This document shows positions 1 through 11,421 of a stretch of 64,000 nucleotides of DNA, one piece after another. The notes below the pieces were generated by a model. It was not told the DNA's origin. It made no database searches and saw only the letters and a program-made list of their open reading frames with translations. The position numbers were made by a program, and so were the translations under genes. Every line of letters begins with the position of its first letter. The stretch's first letter is position 1. Source of the stretch: Triangularia verruculosa (Eukaryota > Ascomycota > Sordariomycetes > Sordariales > Podosporaceae); contig MU863892.1 of NCBI GenBank assembly GCA_033296885.1, positions 62,001 through 126,000 of the forward strand, given 5' to 3'.

Positions 1-3000
1 CGCAGTCGTACATGTTTGTGAAGTCGTTCCAGAAGCACTCTGGCACGAGGGGCTGTTCGAAGTCGCCGGCGACGGCGCGGATGGCGAGGCGGGGCCAGGA
101 TCCGCCTGCGACGGGAGGGGGGAGGTTGGGGCCGATGGTGGCCGGGGGTGGGGGGAAGGGGACGGTGGGGGCGGTTTCGAGGATGACGCCGTCTTGGTTC
201 GTGTAGGTTACTGATGGCCAGCTGGGGGTGGTGGCGGGGGTGGGGAAGAAGTCGCCGAAGGGTTGGGCGTCGCGTTTGTGTCTGCGGCCTGGGCTAGCTG
301 CGGTGAGAGTTACGGGTTTGAAGAGCAGTGTGCTGATGGTGAGAGGGGGTGCTGTGATGGTGGTGGCCCAGTTTCCATCGGTGATGGTGAGACGGGGGTA
401 TTCGACAATTCTTGTGGCTTTTGTCCATGGGGGAATGTTGACGAGACAGGGTGGCTTGCAGGTGAATTCGGGCTGGGCCATGTCCCAGATTTTGGGATCG
501 ATCCATAACATTTGAGCCATCTCGCCGTCTGATGACACATCCAGCACTGAAATCTGCGACCAGCGGGGATGTGATTCGACGTTGAGATAGTCGAGCGCCA
601 GGATTCCTTTGCCATTCATCACAGCCATATACTTGGCGCCAATGGTAATCAGATGTTGGAAACGAACCCCAGCATGGTTGTCCTTTAGTAACATGAGAGC
701 ATTCTGGCAAGCATGCTGATCGATACAATCCTGGGCGTAGGTTGAGAACCAAGAATAGAGCCCCGCTCCGGCAACGAAGATATTGGCACTCTCGCGGATT
801 ATGACGGCCCAGGATTGATCGCAACCGCTGAACTCGTCGCCGCTCTTGCAGCTGTAGTCTGGGTCTCCTGGGAGCTTGCCAACAGCTGCCTCAAATGGTG
901 CAGGCGGGTTGGGAGTTGGCTGGAAGTAAGGCGATTCGGTCTGAATCATGCCTGCGAAGATGTTCTGCGCCTTGTGGAAGTTGTACTGGTAAAACACAGC
1001 ATGCTCAGAAGATGTGCCATAGAGCCAAGTTGGACTCGTGCTTTCCACCAGAAGCCCGCGTGCAACATACACCGAGTTCTGTACCATGGTGTTATTGGCA
1101 TCCACCATGTCCGGGTCGTCAATCATATGGTCGGCTACCCAGAGCCACATGTTCTCGAAATATCCCGATGCTCGCGGTGTGATGTGCATCATTAGGCTTG
1201 CAGCATTGCAGCCCTGGGCGACACCACTTCTAAGAGCAGGGCATTCAGCTGGTGTCAGATCGGTACCCAATGCGCCTCCAATGCGAACATGACAGTCCCA
1301 GAGTGCGGCCGACCCAGGACTGGCAGCTCGAATGTTCCATTCAATGAGGATGAGGCCGGCAGTTGGACCGCGATTCGTGAAGAGAAGGTCTTGCATCTCA
1401 ACATCACCAACGCTCCCCTCGGTTCCCACCTGGATCATAACCTTGGGTTCCTGAGCGTTTTGGAAGTAAGGACCGGATGCTACAAGTTGCGACCACGTCT
1501 CACCGACGATCTTGGAGCCGGTAGGAATTGTAATTGTGCCCGTGATGATGTATGAGCCGGCGTCAACGAAGAGGATGCGTCCTTGACTCTCATACAATGC
1601 TCGTTGAAACGCAGCCGTATCGTCTGTGACACCGTCGCCCCGAGCACCAAAGTCCTTGACGTGCACAAAGTCGCCCACAGGTCTGCCCTCATACTGCGGC
1701 TTTGCCCGTTCAAAGTAGGCTCCTTGGGGGTCCAAAAGGCCTTGCTGTCGGCGAAAGGTGCCGATCTTACCACCCATCGAGAATTCGGGCTTGCTCTCCT
1801 TGTAGACAGGGCCCAAAGCCCAATGTTCGACCACGCCAGAAGCGGGAGGGCTCAACAGCGTCGCGCCGCTTGTGTCGGCAACCACTTGGGAAACACCCTG
1901 GCAAGCAACATTCTCAACAATAACCCCAGTGCTTCCAGAACCAGGCGTTTTGTTTGGAGGAGCAATGAGCACAACAGTCTTCACATTGCGAAAGGTCGAG
2001 TCGATGAACGAGGCTGACCCGATGTTTCCGGTGGCGTTGTTGCCTTGGACAGTTTGTCTCTTGGTAGCCTTTTTGTCGTCTTGGAGAAGCCGGAATCCGA
2101 CACCAACATCTGTCATCGTGATGGACTTCCAGACCCAGCCCCAGTCCCAGATGACCTGTACGCCAGTGTCACAACCGATAAATGTCAAGCGCTGGGCGGT
2201 AAATTGTTGTTCGCCGCCGAAGAGTCCAAACTTTCCGCCGCGAAAAGTGACATCTGAAATCACACCTCCGCTTCCATTCTCAGCGAAAATGCCACGCTGT
2301 GTCGAACCGGATGTTGCAATGATCTCTACGTTCTGCAGACTTGTGGCCTGCGCGATCTGGTAGTGCAGACCGGCCACCTCCTGCACTGGACGAGTTTGTG
2401 TGATATCGATCTTGATGTTGCGAATCTGTCGGTAAAAGTTGGCTGTGTTGACATACCATTGCTGGTCGAGCCCGTCCGTACCCTTTCCGCCGCCTGTGTA
2501 CTCATTTGCTGAGAGGACGCCGAGGCCGATGAAGTTCCGGGTTGCCAAGAGAGTTGGCCAGTTGTTTGCCTAGGTAGATAGTGTCAGATGGCAATGTTTA
2601 GAAGAGACCAGGTGCAACCAGGGTTTTGGTGTTGAAGGTGAGATAGGTACGTACATCTCCGATAACCTGAGTTCCAAAAGGCATCGGAATGGTTGAAGAC
2701 ACTCGGTATGTTCCCGGTGGGAAGTAGACGATGGCGTTCTTTACCGTGGAACCATTGCACTTTTCTCCGCACCGCTTGCCGTCGTTCATGGCAAGCTTGA
2801 TAGCTTTAGTGTCGTCCTGCAATTTTTAAAGTCAGCTCAGGGGGAAAGGTCGAAGAACTGGGTTGGCTTACTGTGACACCGTCGCCCTTTGCCCCGTAGT
2901 CCAATACATTACGGAATACCTTGTAACTGGGGTCATCGCCAAAGGGCACCGTGCCCATCCGAGTAATGTGCTCCATCCAGAACGTCCCAGATGCTGCAGC

Positions 3001-4617
3001 CTTCACCTGACGGCGACTGTGACGGGCAGTCAGGTTGCTCATGCCTCCAAGGGCCTCAACAGCCTCTGCTTCAGAAACAAGTGCTGCCGCGGCAGCTATC
3101 TCATCTGTGATGTCTAGCAGTGGTGGAGGAAGCTCTTCACCCGCCTCATCTGCTCTTGACATGAGCCCACGTCGCTGCGGTGCCCCTCCCCCAAGAACAG
3201 TTCCAGGTTTCAAACGATATACATTGCGGGCTGGGTTTTGGAGGCGTGCTGCGTTCAGCTCGGCAGATTTCAGAATTGCTTCTTCAACAATCTTCCGAGC
3301 CCGCTCAAGATCCGTCGTGCTGACATTTCTGAGGAGTGGTGTGTCAGAGATACCGCCTGAGGTAGAAACGTTGGCTGTCGCTTCAGTAAAGGCTTGCCGC
3401 TTAAGCTTGTTGGGATCCGCTCGAGGAGGCCCAGACACCATGTCCGGCAGTGGCGAAAGACCATCTGGATCTTCAAACTGTCCAAACTCCATCCATGGCA
3501 TGCCAAAGCCAGGAATCGGTACCTCGGCTTCCGAGTGGTTCGCGAGAATGTGTTGTTCACTGACGTGGCTTGGGCCAAGAGCTAGCAGTTCATCAATTGA
3601 GACTTCATCCGCCCAGCGCCAAAAGGCTTCCCTGTCGAGTTCAGCGGAAGACATTCCCTCGGCCGTGGCATTGACCGACAGAAGGTCTCGCTTGGCCTGT
3701 GATATCTTCTTCTCTACTGCTGGGGGATTCTGACCACGGGTCGTGTAGGTGAATACCCGCGCCGCAACACCGTCGGCAAAGTTGCGGACGATGTCGTAAC
3801 GGAATTCGAAGAATACAATGCTATCCTTGGCTCTATACCAATCAAACTCTTGCGGAGTGGCGGCGCGGTTGCGGCGATTGATGACGGCTTTCAGCGAAGA
3901 CTGCAGGGCATTGTGTGCCGTGGCCTGCCAGTTCTGTTCAGCCTTGACGCCCCTGGTTCTGTCGCACCGGAAGGCGGCACATCTTGTTTCCCCAACCATT
4001 GGATATGCCTCGGGAGCTGGTGAACCATTTCCACCCTCTATCCAGGTTGCAGGTGGAAACTCGTCACACGTGTAACGGACCTGAGATGGAATCCTTTGGC
4101 CGCTTGTCTGGTCGCTTCTGATTTCGTTGATGGTGGTGCCTGGCTCAAGGTCTTTATACCGCCAGGGACCATCATGGCGCATCACGATATTTTGATCCGT
4201 GTGCGGACAGGTGACCCTGTTTTTGAAGTTGCCGCAGGACGCAGTTCGGCGTTTGGTGTTCCGGAATCGATGATTACCCGTGTTGAAGTCGTAGGCGAAG
4301 CGGTTCCTGGGGACTCTGGTTGAGCCACGGACGGTCTGCATCCAGTTGTCGGCATTTTTGCAGATATCGCGCATGTAGTAGCAGTTATACTCTAGCACAA
4401 CCAGCTCCGGTGCGATGTCGATTACTCGCTGGTATTGATGCTGCAGTGTCTCCCGCCACACAGGGACTCTGGTCACCTGGTTTGGCACGGTTGGGCTAGG
4501 GATCGCTATGGTGGTGACGCCCTGCACAAACTGAGCTTGCACATAGGTGTTGTGTGGCTGCCATGGTAGTATGGTAGCCGCTAGGATGCAGAGGAACTTA
4601 GGAGTTGAGCAAAGCAT
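1..4617 (-). CDS. Secreted NucA/NucB-like nuclease domain fused to GH55 beta-1,3-glucanase (3' end outside window)
   Basis: Exons read 4617-2872, 2816-2655 and 2569 to beyond base 1; both introns (2871-2817, 2654-2570) have GT-AG ends and keep frame. Residues 1 to about 29 form a signal peptide. At about residues 90-290 a cysteine-rich segment carries CDEFPPATWIEGG and a later EQNWQ, resembling the NucA/NucB secreted DNase family. A linker of about 250 residues follows. From about residue 555 the protein is a GH55-type exo-beta-1,3-glucanase, with two pectate-lyase-3 (beta-helix) modules, each opening with a YGAKGDGVTDD-type motif (split by intron 1; again near 1640). The reading frame is open to base 1, ending in an NDFTNMYDC stretch. 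GH55 enzymes cleave beta-1,3-glucan of fungal walls or callose. The nuclease call rests on motif resemblance only; the GH55 call is strong. Confidence 0.85.
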
Positions 4618-5896
4618 ATTGGCTCTTGTCCCTGATCGCCAGGATGGCTAACAAAAGACCAAGGGGAGTCCTTTAAAGATCTCTATGATACCCTCTGTCT
4701 GAGAAGGTATCAACTCTTATGAGCAAATTCTCCACGGCTCCCTACAAGCCGGGGAGTCTCTCGTCTACGGAGCTCGTCTCCCCTGAACTGAACCTCGGGG
4801 AGAATAGTTACACAGCCAGCAGTTGGTCCGATGGCTGCTGACGAAATCCATCCTGTTCACCTCCTCTGCCATGGTAGATACAACCCTGTGCTCACCGAAC
4901 TATTGTTGGTTTGAAAACTACCTATATCATTGCATGAAGTAGGTGATATCTCAATCTTCTCATACACCTCAAAGGTAGGTTCAATCGTTTACTTGTAGAA
5001 CCACATGAGGCCTCGAGTGCTACCAACAGGAACAGGATGTAATCTTGTTGGAAGCTAGTGCTGACTGCGTTCTAGACGGATTCTAGGATTGAGTGAGTTT
5101 AGAGCCAGACTGAGTGAGTGCCAATGGAGGTGCGAGGTTGCACTTCTCGCGTCCGTAGTAAAGCATAACGACCAGGAGGTCAGCAGGATCATACCATCCC
5201 AAGTGCTGCGCCTCACTGTTGGTAGTCACTCATGGGCCATTGAGTATCGCTGTAAAATAGGCCCTGTAGTACCTTGCAGTCAGAACATAGGTACCTAGAG
5301 ATATAGTGCATAGGTAAGCTACCTATATTGTGGCGGGAGCTTAGATGAGCACCCGGTCAAATGGGTACTTTACCGAGATTCAAGATACAGATTGTGTCTG
5401 TGTAACGTTGAGAAGGGAAAGGGGCTAGGTACTACCTGTCAGCTGGACAACATTGATCATCTGCCAATTGTTGTCATCAACTCTAAGGGGGTCGCACAAG
5501 AAGCACCAACAGCCAACAAAGATAATAAATCCAGACTTTGGCCTAAGAGGTGCTTCCAGGCGGCCGGTTCATGCACTGTATACGATGCAGTGTTCATTTC
5601 GGGTATGTGGCCGAGAAATTGCCCGGTTCAATGCAACCCATCATGATGACCTCCTAACCGAACTCTACTACAGTCCGTTGGGTCCATGGGACTTGAGAAT
5701 TGATCTTCAGCAACTGGAAGCCGACTCAAACAGACTGTCGACGCCTCGTCCACTAGAACTGCGATCCCAAGTCTTTCATTCTATCAAAATCAACATTCTC
5801 TTTTTACATCACGCTTGGTTCTGCTGGAGAACACTCAGCATTACTTCAATCTAACATTGCCTTCCCGCCCCGTCTTTCCAACGACCATCTCGCAAA
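4618..5896. other. Intergenic region
   Basis: Divergent promoter space between the GH55 fusion gene (minus) and the LysM gene (plus). It is rich in short TACCTA/TAGGTA words (for example around 4920-4980 and 5285-5330). No ORF here looks coding and I see no RNA gene. Confidence 0.5.
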
Positions 5897-6760
5897 ATGA
5901 AAGTGCTCAGAGCTCAGTCTGCCCTCGCGTTCGGCGGCTTGCTGTCTGTTTTCTCATCTGTCCGAGCCGCTGATGAGTGTGTTCCATGGACATGGACGTG
6001 GAATTTACGGCGGGCAGCAGCAGCCACTCCAACAGTTGCTGAGCTGGGAGCAACTCCCATGCCAGAACCGACCGTGGTGCCATACGCACGCAAAGACGCT
6101 GAACCCCAGCCTGGTGAAGTCAACTGCCGCAATTGGGGCCAGACATACGACAATGTGGGCTACTGGTCGTGCAGTCAGCTGGCCACCGAATTCGGCATCA
6201 CGATCGAGAAGTTCTGGGAGCTCAATCCCGAGCTAGCCCCCGACTGCGAGGGAGTTCAACCAAACACCGAATATTGTGTAGCTGGATGTAAGTTTTTCAA
6301 TTTAGTACCCTGCTCTTTAAGCTAGACTCGGACGCTAAGTGTTGTATCCACACTGGTAGTTATCGAGCCCGTTAGAGCTGTTGACGGCCGCTGTGGTCCG
6401 GATTACAAGAATGCTACTTGTATCGGAACTGAATTTGGGCAATGCTGCAACTCTGAGACCTGGAAGTGCGGTGACACTGAGTAAGCTGTTTTCCCTGGTT
6501 CAAGTTGTTATCAAGTATACTGACGAATGTGTGGATGAAGGCATGATTGCTCTCTTGGCGTTTGCTACGAAGGTCAATGTCCAGGACACAAGATTTACAC
6601 AACTGACGGTAACTGTGGCTATAAATTTAATTTCTCGCAATGTGCTGGGAAGTGGGGGCCTTGCTGTAACCTCGAGGGCCGCTGCGGAACTGGTTTGGAC
6701 TTTTGTGGTGAAGGGAAATGTCAGTCTGGGAACTGTACTGAGTGGAATACGCCTGCATAG
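5897..6760 (+). CDS. Secreted LysM protein with two CBM18 chitin-binding domains
   Basis: Three exons, 5897-6287, 6360-6480 and 6541-6760, give 243 residues. Both introns have GTAAG donors and AG acceptors, and joining them restores an unbroken cysteine pattern. Residues 1-24 are a signal peptide. Residues 76-131 form one LysM domain with the fungal features (CRNWGQTYDNVGYWSC, then ELNPEL and a closing cysteine). Two type-1 chitin-binding (CBM18) domains follow, one starting GRCGPDYKNATCIG and one GNCGYKFNFSQCAG, each with a central CC pair. LysM and CBM18 modules bind chitin oligomers. Such secreted fungal proteins protect hyphae from chitinases or mask chitin from hosts, and some work against other fungi or bacteria. 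No catalytic domain is present. The role is inferred from domains; the gene model is well supported. Confidence 0.88.
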
Positions 6761-7722
6761 ATAGCTTCACAATGGCGCTGTCTCCCATGCGTTTGTAGTT
6801 ACCTAGCTATCTTTTCATCAATTAATAGCGTCTAATTCACTACCTTAGGTATGTGTGCATGAGGAAAGTTGTAGATACCAAGGCACATCGACCTAAAGTC
6901 CTGAGACTCCCATACAATGAAAGCCCCTCACGTGCCTCATGGTATTATGTCACCTTTCATCTACTATTGTGGTGCATTGATCGGATGCCCAGTGACCTAC
7001 CTCGGTAGATACTGAAACGTAATTATTGGAGCAGTGTCACTTCAGCAGCCCGCTGACTCGACTGATAAAAAGGCCGAGATATCACCATAGATGAGTTCAG
7101 AATCAAACACAAGGTAGCGTTAAGGTTACCAACAGATCACCTAAGCCGTGAACGTTGCTGTCTGGTATTCTTTTGGCTGTATTAAGGCAGGGCCTTCTTC
7201 CAGCTATTTGCGTGGTACCGAAATTGAGAAGGTCCTGCTACAAGAACCAACAGCGGCCGGAACAACCGAATACTACCAACATCAAAATCCCCAACCTGAA
7301 GGTGTGTAGCCAATCTATGTAGAGGCCTTGTGCGGTGTCACGAAGGTGAACCAACAGCGTAAGTTGACCAATGATGAGACCATACTAGATGTGACAGCTG
7401 ACCGATATTCTAGTGGTAAGTTGGATGTGAATAGGTAGGGTACCTTACCTAACCTTTGTACCAGAACATCGCATGGTGCTGGGACGCATGCCTCATCTCA
7501 CCGAGGAGACAGTTAACTTTGTCTACCTAGCCTCGCCGCCGGGCTGCATCTAAGAGGAACCGGTATGTTTTCGCTCAGTGTAATGTGATAGTAGCAGAGC
7601 GAGGTTATATTGCACGCTCACTCCCGCCTCAGTTGCCTGGATTCAACTCACTCGGTGCCACCAGCAGTCTTCAATCACATTTATCAGCTCAAACTAAAGC
7701 ACTCACTACCTCACTATTCACA
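6761..7722. other. Intergenic region
   Basis: About 960 bases without a convincing ORF. An AT-rich TTATATT lies about 115 bases before the next start codon and could be a TATA-like element. Nothing else is recognisable. Confidence 0.5.
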
Positions 7723-8304
7723 ATGCATTCCTCTACCTTGATTTCCCTCCTCGCACTTGCCCCAGCCGTCCTCGGCGCCGCTGTGTCAGGACGGCCCAAC
7801 ATGACCCCTCGCCACCGCGACCAAGGCGTGCCCCTCAATCTCCTGGCAAAGCGTGCTGCCTGCGGCGAGGGCGCACAGCGTGTCTGCTACACCCAAAACA
7901 TCGATCCAGAGGACATTGAGTATGCCGCTCTCTACCTCCGCCACATTGCGGAAACCAACAATGATCCAATCTGGAACATGCCGTCCGAGTTTGACTGCTC
8001 CGAGTGGACTATTCCCATCTTCGGTGCTGGATCAGTCCTGGCTCTGGCCAAGCACATCAACCCACGCACCAACTCGGGGGTTACCTACACCGATCTCGCC
8101 AGAACCATCGACGGTGGCGAGGACGCAACTGATGCTCAACGGGCTGCAAGCTTGCTGGGCGGTTGCGGAGGGAATGGTGGCCAACTTGGTGTTATTATCG
8201 ATCCGGCGAATCCGGCGTACAAGACGCCTGAGTACATAGCTGCCAAGATGAAACCGGCTGATATCATTGTCAAGCTGGTGAGGGATCCTAGTTTTGGTGG
8301 GTGA
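7723..8304 (+). CDS. Small secreted protein of unknown function, four cysteines
   Basis: A single exon of 193 residues. I place the start at the ATG at 7723 because a clear signal peptide (MHSSTLISLLALAPAVLG) follows it; the open frame runs further upstream but that part does not look coding. After the leader comes a basic stretch with a KRAACGEG site that could be cut by a Kex2-type protease, then a compact acidic domain with three more cysteines (RVCYTQ, EFDCSEW, GGCGGN), enough for two disulfides. I do not recognise the family. It sits between the LysM/CBM18 gene and a transposon remnant, a typical place for lineage-specific secreted proteins. An extracellular role is likely from the leader; the activity is unknown. 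Confidence 0.75.
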   Translation: MHSSTLISLLALAPAVLGAAVSGRPNMTPRHRDQGVPLNLLAKRAACGEGAQRVCYTQNIDPEDIEYAALYLRHIAETNNDPIWNMPSEFDCSEWTIPIFGAGSVLALAKHINPRTNSGVTYTDLARTIDGGEDATDAQRAASLLGGCGGNGGQLGVIIDPANPAYKTPEYIAAKMKPADIIVKLVRDPSFGG

Positions 8305-8622
8305 TTGGAAGCACTCGATGGAGGACATCAGATGAGAGAGGAGACGGGAAAGCGAGCGTTGTAGTTACCTAGGTACCTAGGAATCTAGGATTCGAATGTG
8401 TCACACCTATTTTCGTCTGTTACCTGTACTCCAAGAGATTGTGTACTTGCTTAGATTTCTAGGTAGAGAGGTACACGATTTATACGTCTTATTTCCATGC
8501 ATAACATAAGGTAGCCTTCGGTTCTCATAAACAGCAACTAACCAACCGCGGATATATCTTATGCAGTGTAAGGTAACACTGTGCCTTGCAAGCCAAAGTG
8601 CCGGTGGCACGTTCGTAAAAGG
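8305..8622. other. 3' intergenic segment
   Basis: Downstream of the secreted protein, up to the terminal repeat of the mobile element. It contains the near-palindromic run ACCTAGGTACCTAGG near 8367. No gene is visible. Confidence 0.5.
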
Positions 8623-8624
8623 TA

Positions 8625-9121
8625 CCTACTATAGCGGGAGCCTGGGAATCCAAACAGTCGTATATTACTGGCGTGTCAATCTTGGGCCCTGATGTCAATG
8701 TTGACCGGCCCCGGGAGCTTAATTAGGCCAAGACTCCTACAGGCCATATATTAACCATAAGATGGAAAGAACGAATATTATCGCGATTATTATAGTAAAT
8801 GGCCTATTTAGAAGATTACTAAGGTTTTTAAAAAGTAAAATACTAAATATAAGTACCTAGGTTCGAATCCCAAGTCCACTATAACTACTATCTTCTACAT
8901 ATACCTCCCACTAGCTCTTACACCTACCTACCTATAAGAGCTAGTAGAAGGACCCCCCTTTTAATCTTTCTTATAAGCCTACTAGCTAATTATAGGCTAG
9001 TATTTTAATAGCCCTACGGTGGGCCGGTTACCATACTCCCTTAAACAGTTATATATTTATAGTATGTCAAAGTTGGGCCCAGATGTCACAACCCAGTCCC
9101 ACAGGCTCCCGCTCCAGTAGG
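8625..9121. mobile_element. Short TIR element (MITE-like, Tc1/mariner style, TA-flanked)
   Basis: The left end (8625-8644, CCTACTATAGCGGGAGCCTG) and the reverse complement of the right end (9102-9121) match at 18 of 20 bases. Both ends abut TA (8623-8624 and 9122-9123), the target duplication expected for Tc1/mariner elements. The 497-bp interior is AT-rich, holds no ORF, and is therefore non-autonomous or decayed, possibly by RIP. Inside both ends lies a related 24-base block in direct orientation (8674-8697 and 9066-9089, 20 of 24 bases, centred on TTGGGCCC). A GGTTCGAATCC word at about 8869 matches the Pol III B box, but no matching A box or tRNA fold is seen. Confidence 0.75.
8910..8945. 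repeat. Perfect 11-bp inverted repeat with 14-base loop
   Basis: ACTAGCTCTTA (8910-8920) and its reverse complement (8935-8945) flank a loop made of ACCTA-type words. The hairpin lies in the centre of the TIR element and may be an internal structural part of it. Confidence 0.6.
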
Positions 9122-9123
9122 TA

Positions 9124-10232
9124 CATTTGCCTCTGCAACCGCCGTTGATGAAAGCCCAGTCTTAAATCAGGTTGAAATGTATCGTTGAAGATATCAAATT
9201 GTAAATATGTAACGCAAAAATTGTTAACTATTGTGATCAAGTATTAATGTCAGCTACTTTATTGAGGACATCAACCTAGAAGCTTGGTTATATGAAGTAC
9301 CTACCTCTAGTCGAAGTGTTTATTCAGGACGCTAGCAATCTTGAAGCAAACAGCGTTCACTAAGACTCCTTACCAAGCGCGCATATAATAGCAGGACAGA
9401 TTTGGCAGTTGATCTGCAGTTCGCTAACGCGGCTCCGGCGGTTGGATTAAATATCATGAAATCTCAACGGATGACAAGCCTCCTATCACAGCTGGACAGA
9501 GTTCCCTATTGCTATCACTGGTCGCAGTTTACATCATGAAATTCTCCAGAGACAGATTATACGCGCAGGTCTCGTTGTGGGGGAGGTGGGTGGGTGCCAT
9601 TTGGTCTGTGTTCGTGCCCAACTGTGCCAACTCATCGACTCAGCTCATCGGGATCCCATACAGGAGAATTGCAAAGATCAGGGATGGAGCATCTGTTCTC
9701 CATTTCGATCTCCGCATGCGGCTATCATGTTGTCAACAAACATGAACTCGGCCACTCAACCTTGTCTCTCAACTTCGTGGCTACCTCAGGTAGGTTGTCC
9801 TGCGCCTATCTGCAAAAGCCTTCGGGCTCCACAATCACCTCTCTTCAAAGTCGTCCCTCAATCTTGCTCCAAAGCTCAAAGCCTGCGCCAACATCATGAT
9901 GATCCCACATAAAAAGAGGGTTTCTGGGGCGTGCTAGTGTCTTGGCATGAAGTCAGCTCACAGCGGCGATCAGTCAATGTCTTGAGTCCATCACCATTGG
10001 TGCACTCTCTCCATCAGATGGAAGGAGATGGAAGGATAGACCCAAGGATAAGAAGGTCTCTGATCGCACCAGATTGCATCTAGTCTTTCCTCTTTTTCAA
10101 GCACTTCGGAGTCCATTCAGAATTATTGTGACTTGAGTTTGTCCAAATTGCCCTTTGGATTACCTATCTTCAAATCCTTACCTGTGCAGTGCGAAGTCTC
10201 TGGCTTGTTACGCTTTGACAGTAGCAGAAACA
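9124..10232. other. Intergenic region
   Basis: AT-rich up to about 9480, then mixed. Three overlapping open frames between 9509 and 9912 have no recognisable content and no supporting splice context. I see no gene. Confidence 0.45.
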
Positions 10233-10875
10233 ATGGCAGTAAGCCCAGTCCTTTCCCCGAAACCGGCTTGATGCATGGGGACTTAGCAGAGTATCTAACC
10301 GGCGAGCGAGCCAGGTCCGTGGCGATGATGTCACAGTGCAAACAGCCAGCGAGGCAGTGGACAAGATATGGGCCCAAGTCGATGGGTTCTTGGGGGGAAT
10401 TCGCCAAGAGTTCGGCCGGGAAGGCGTCACGGAAACGATGGTCAAATACTGCCAGCAAAACGTCAAGCCCTTGATACTCAACTTTGAGGGCCTTAACAAG
10501 AAGGGCGTGAAGGAGATGGGCCTTGTTTTCGAGAAGCAGGTGAAGGTCGCACCTGATACTTGGGAGAAAGAGTGCCAGATCTCCATCGAGATTGATGCCG
10601 ATAAGAGGAATGAGAAGCTCAAGCAGAATGGCCATTTTGGGTGCGAGATCTACTTCGCCAATAAGGACCGCTGCGTTGGCAAGACCATGGACGACCCCCG
10701 AGCTGGCACCAGATTGTTCAAGATGCACGCCTTTCTGCCGCAGGACCCCCCTTTCTATCGGCATGGACCTGGGAAGGAGGAACGGGTGGTTGTCTTTCCG
10801 GGATCTGAACTCAAGGAAGCCGATCAGGCGATTCTGTACCGTTGCAAGATGGTGACTTTAGGGCCGGGTCAGTAG
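10233..10875 (+). CDS. Hypothetical protein, 188 residues
   Basis: I read a two-codon first exon (10233-10238, ATGGCA in an ACAATGG context), an intron 10239-10314 (GTAAGC donor, CTAAC branch point, CCAG acceptor) and a second exon 10315-10875. The longest open frame otherwise opens on a GTG at 10336, so a spliced ATG start fits better. The protein begins MAVRGDDVTVQTASEAVDK and is soluble and charged, with no signal peptide or membrane segment. A middle part (NGHFGCEIYFANKDRCVG) and a late VVVFPGSELKEADQ are the most ordered-looking stretches. I do not recognise the family and cannot assign a function. The tiny first exon is the weakest part of the model. Confidence 0.6.
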
Positions 10876-11421
10876 TGGTATGAGCAGCTGTGTCAAACTG
10901 CCTAGTATTTTAGAGTCTCCTCAGATACCTAGTTACCTACATTCAATCAACCATAGCATGTACTTGGTGGGAGTTGCGCAATGAATCGTCCAACCCCATC
11001 CTCTGAAAGGGTTCCTGGAGGTTAGGTACCAATCTCTTGCAAGGATGCCTTGATCAAGTGTAATTTAATGCGAATTGTTTGATTGCTTACTAAAGAGCTC
11101 CTGACCTTGTATCTAATTCCCCTGCATAAGCCTTCAATTCTGGTAGACGGCAACCTACCAACCAACCGCATACACATGCAGTGTAACGCGACCACCAACG
11201 CAGGCAACCACTGGCCGGTAAAATAGCAGGGCCAGTACCATAAAACCAAACCCGCCTCGGTTGGCCAGAGTGCCGCTGAGGCATTCCCTTTCTCCAGTCT
11301 AACATCTCCTCCCACCAGAACATTACCAACTCCCTCCCTCCACTCATATCCCGTCGCATCACCTTTCAATTTCATCCCAAAACCTACCGTCACCGAAACT
11401 TCCTTACAACAACCACTCACC
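10876..11421. other. Intergenic region
   Basis: Tail of the preceding gene and leader of the next. The last 150 bases before 11422 are C-rich and CT-rich, as in many fungal leaders. No gene is seen. Confidence 0.5.

Noticed and set aside
6381..6764. 127-residue plus-strand frame inside the LysM gene
   Set aside because: It reads across two introns in the wrong frame; the spliced CBM18 reading keeps the cysteine pattern.
8860..8895. tRNA gene at the GGTTCGAATCC word
   Set aside because: The T-stem has mismatches, there is no A box and no acceptor-stem pairing upstream.
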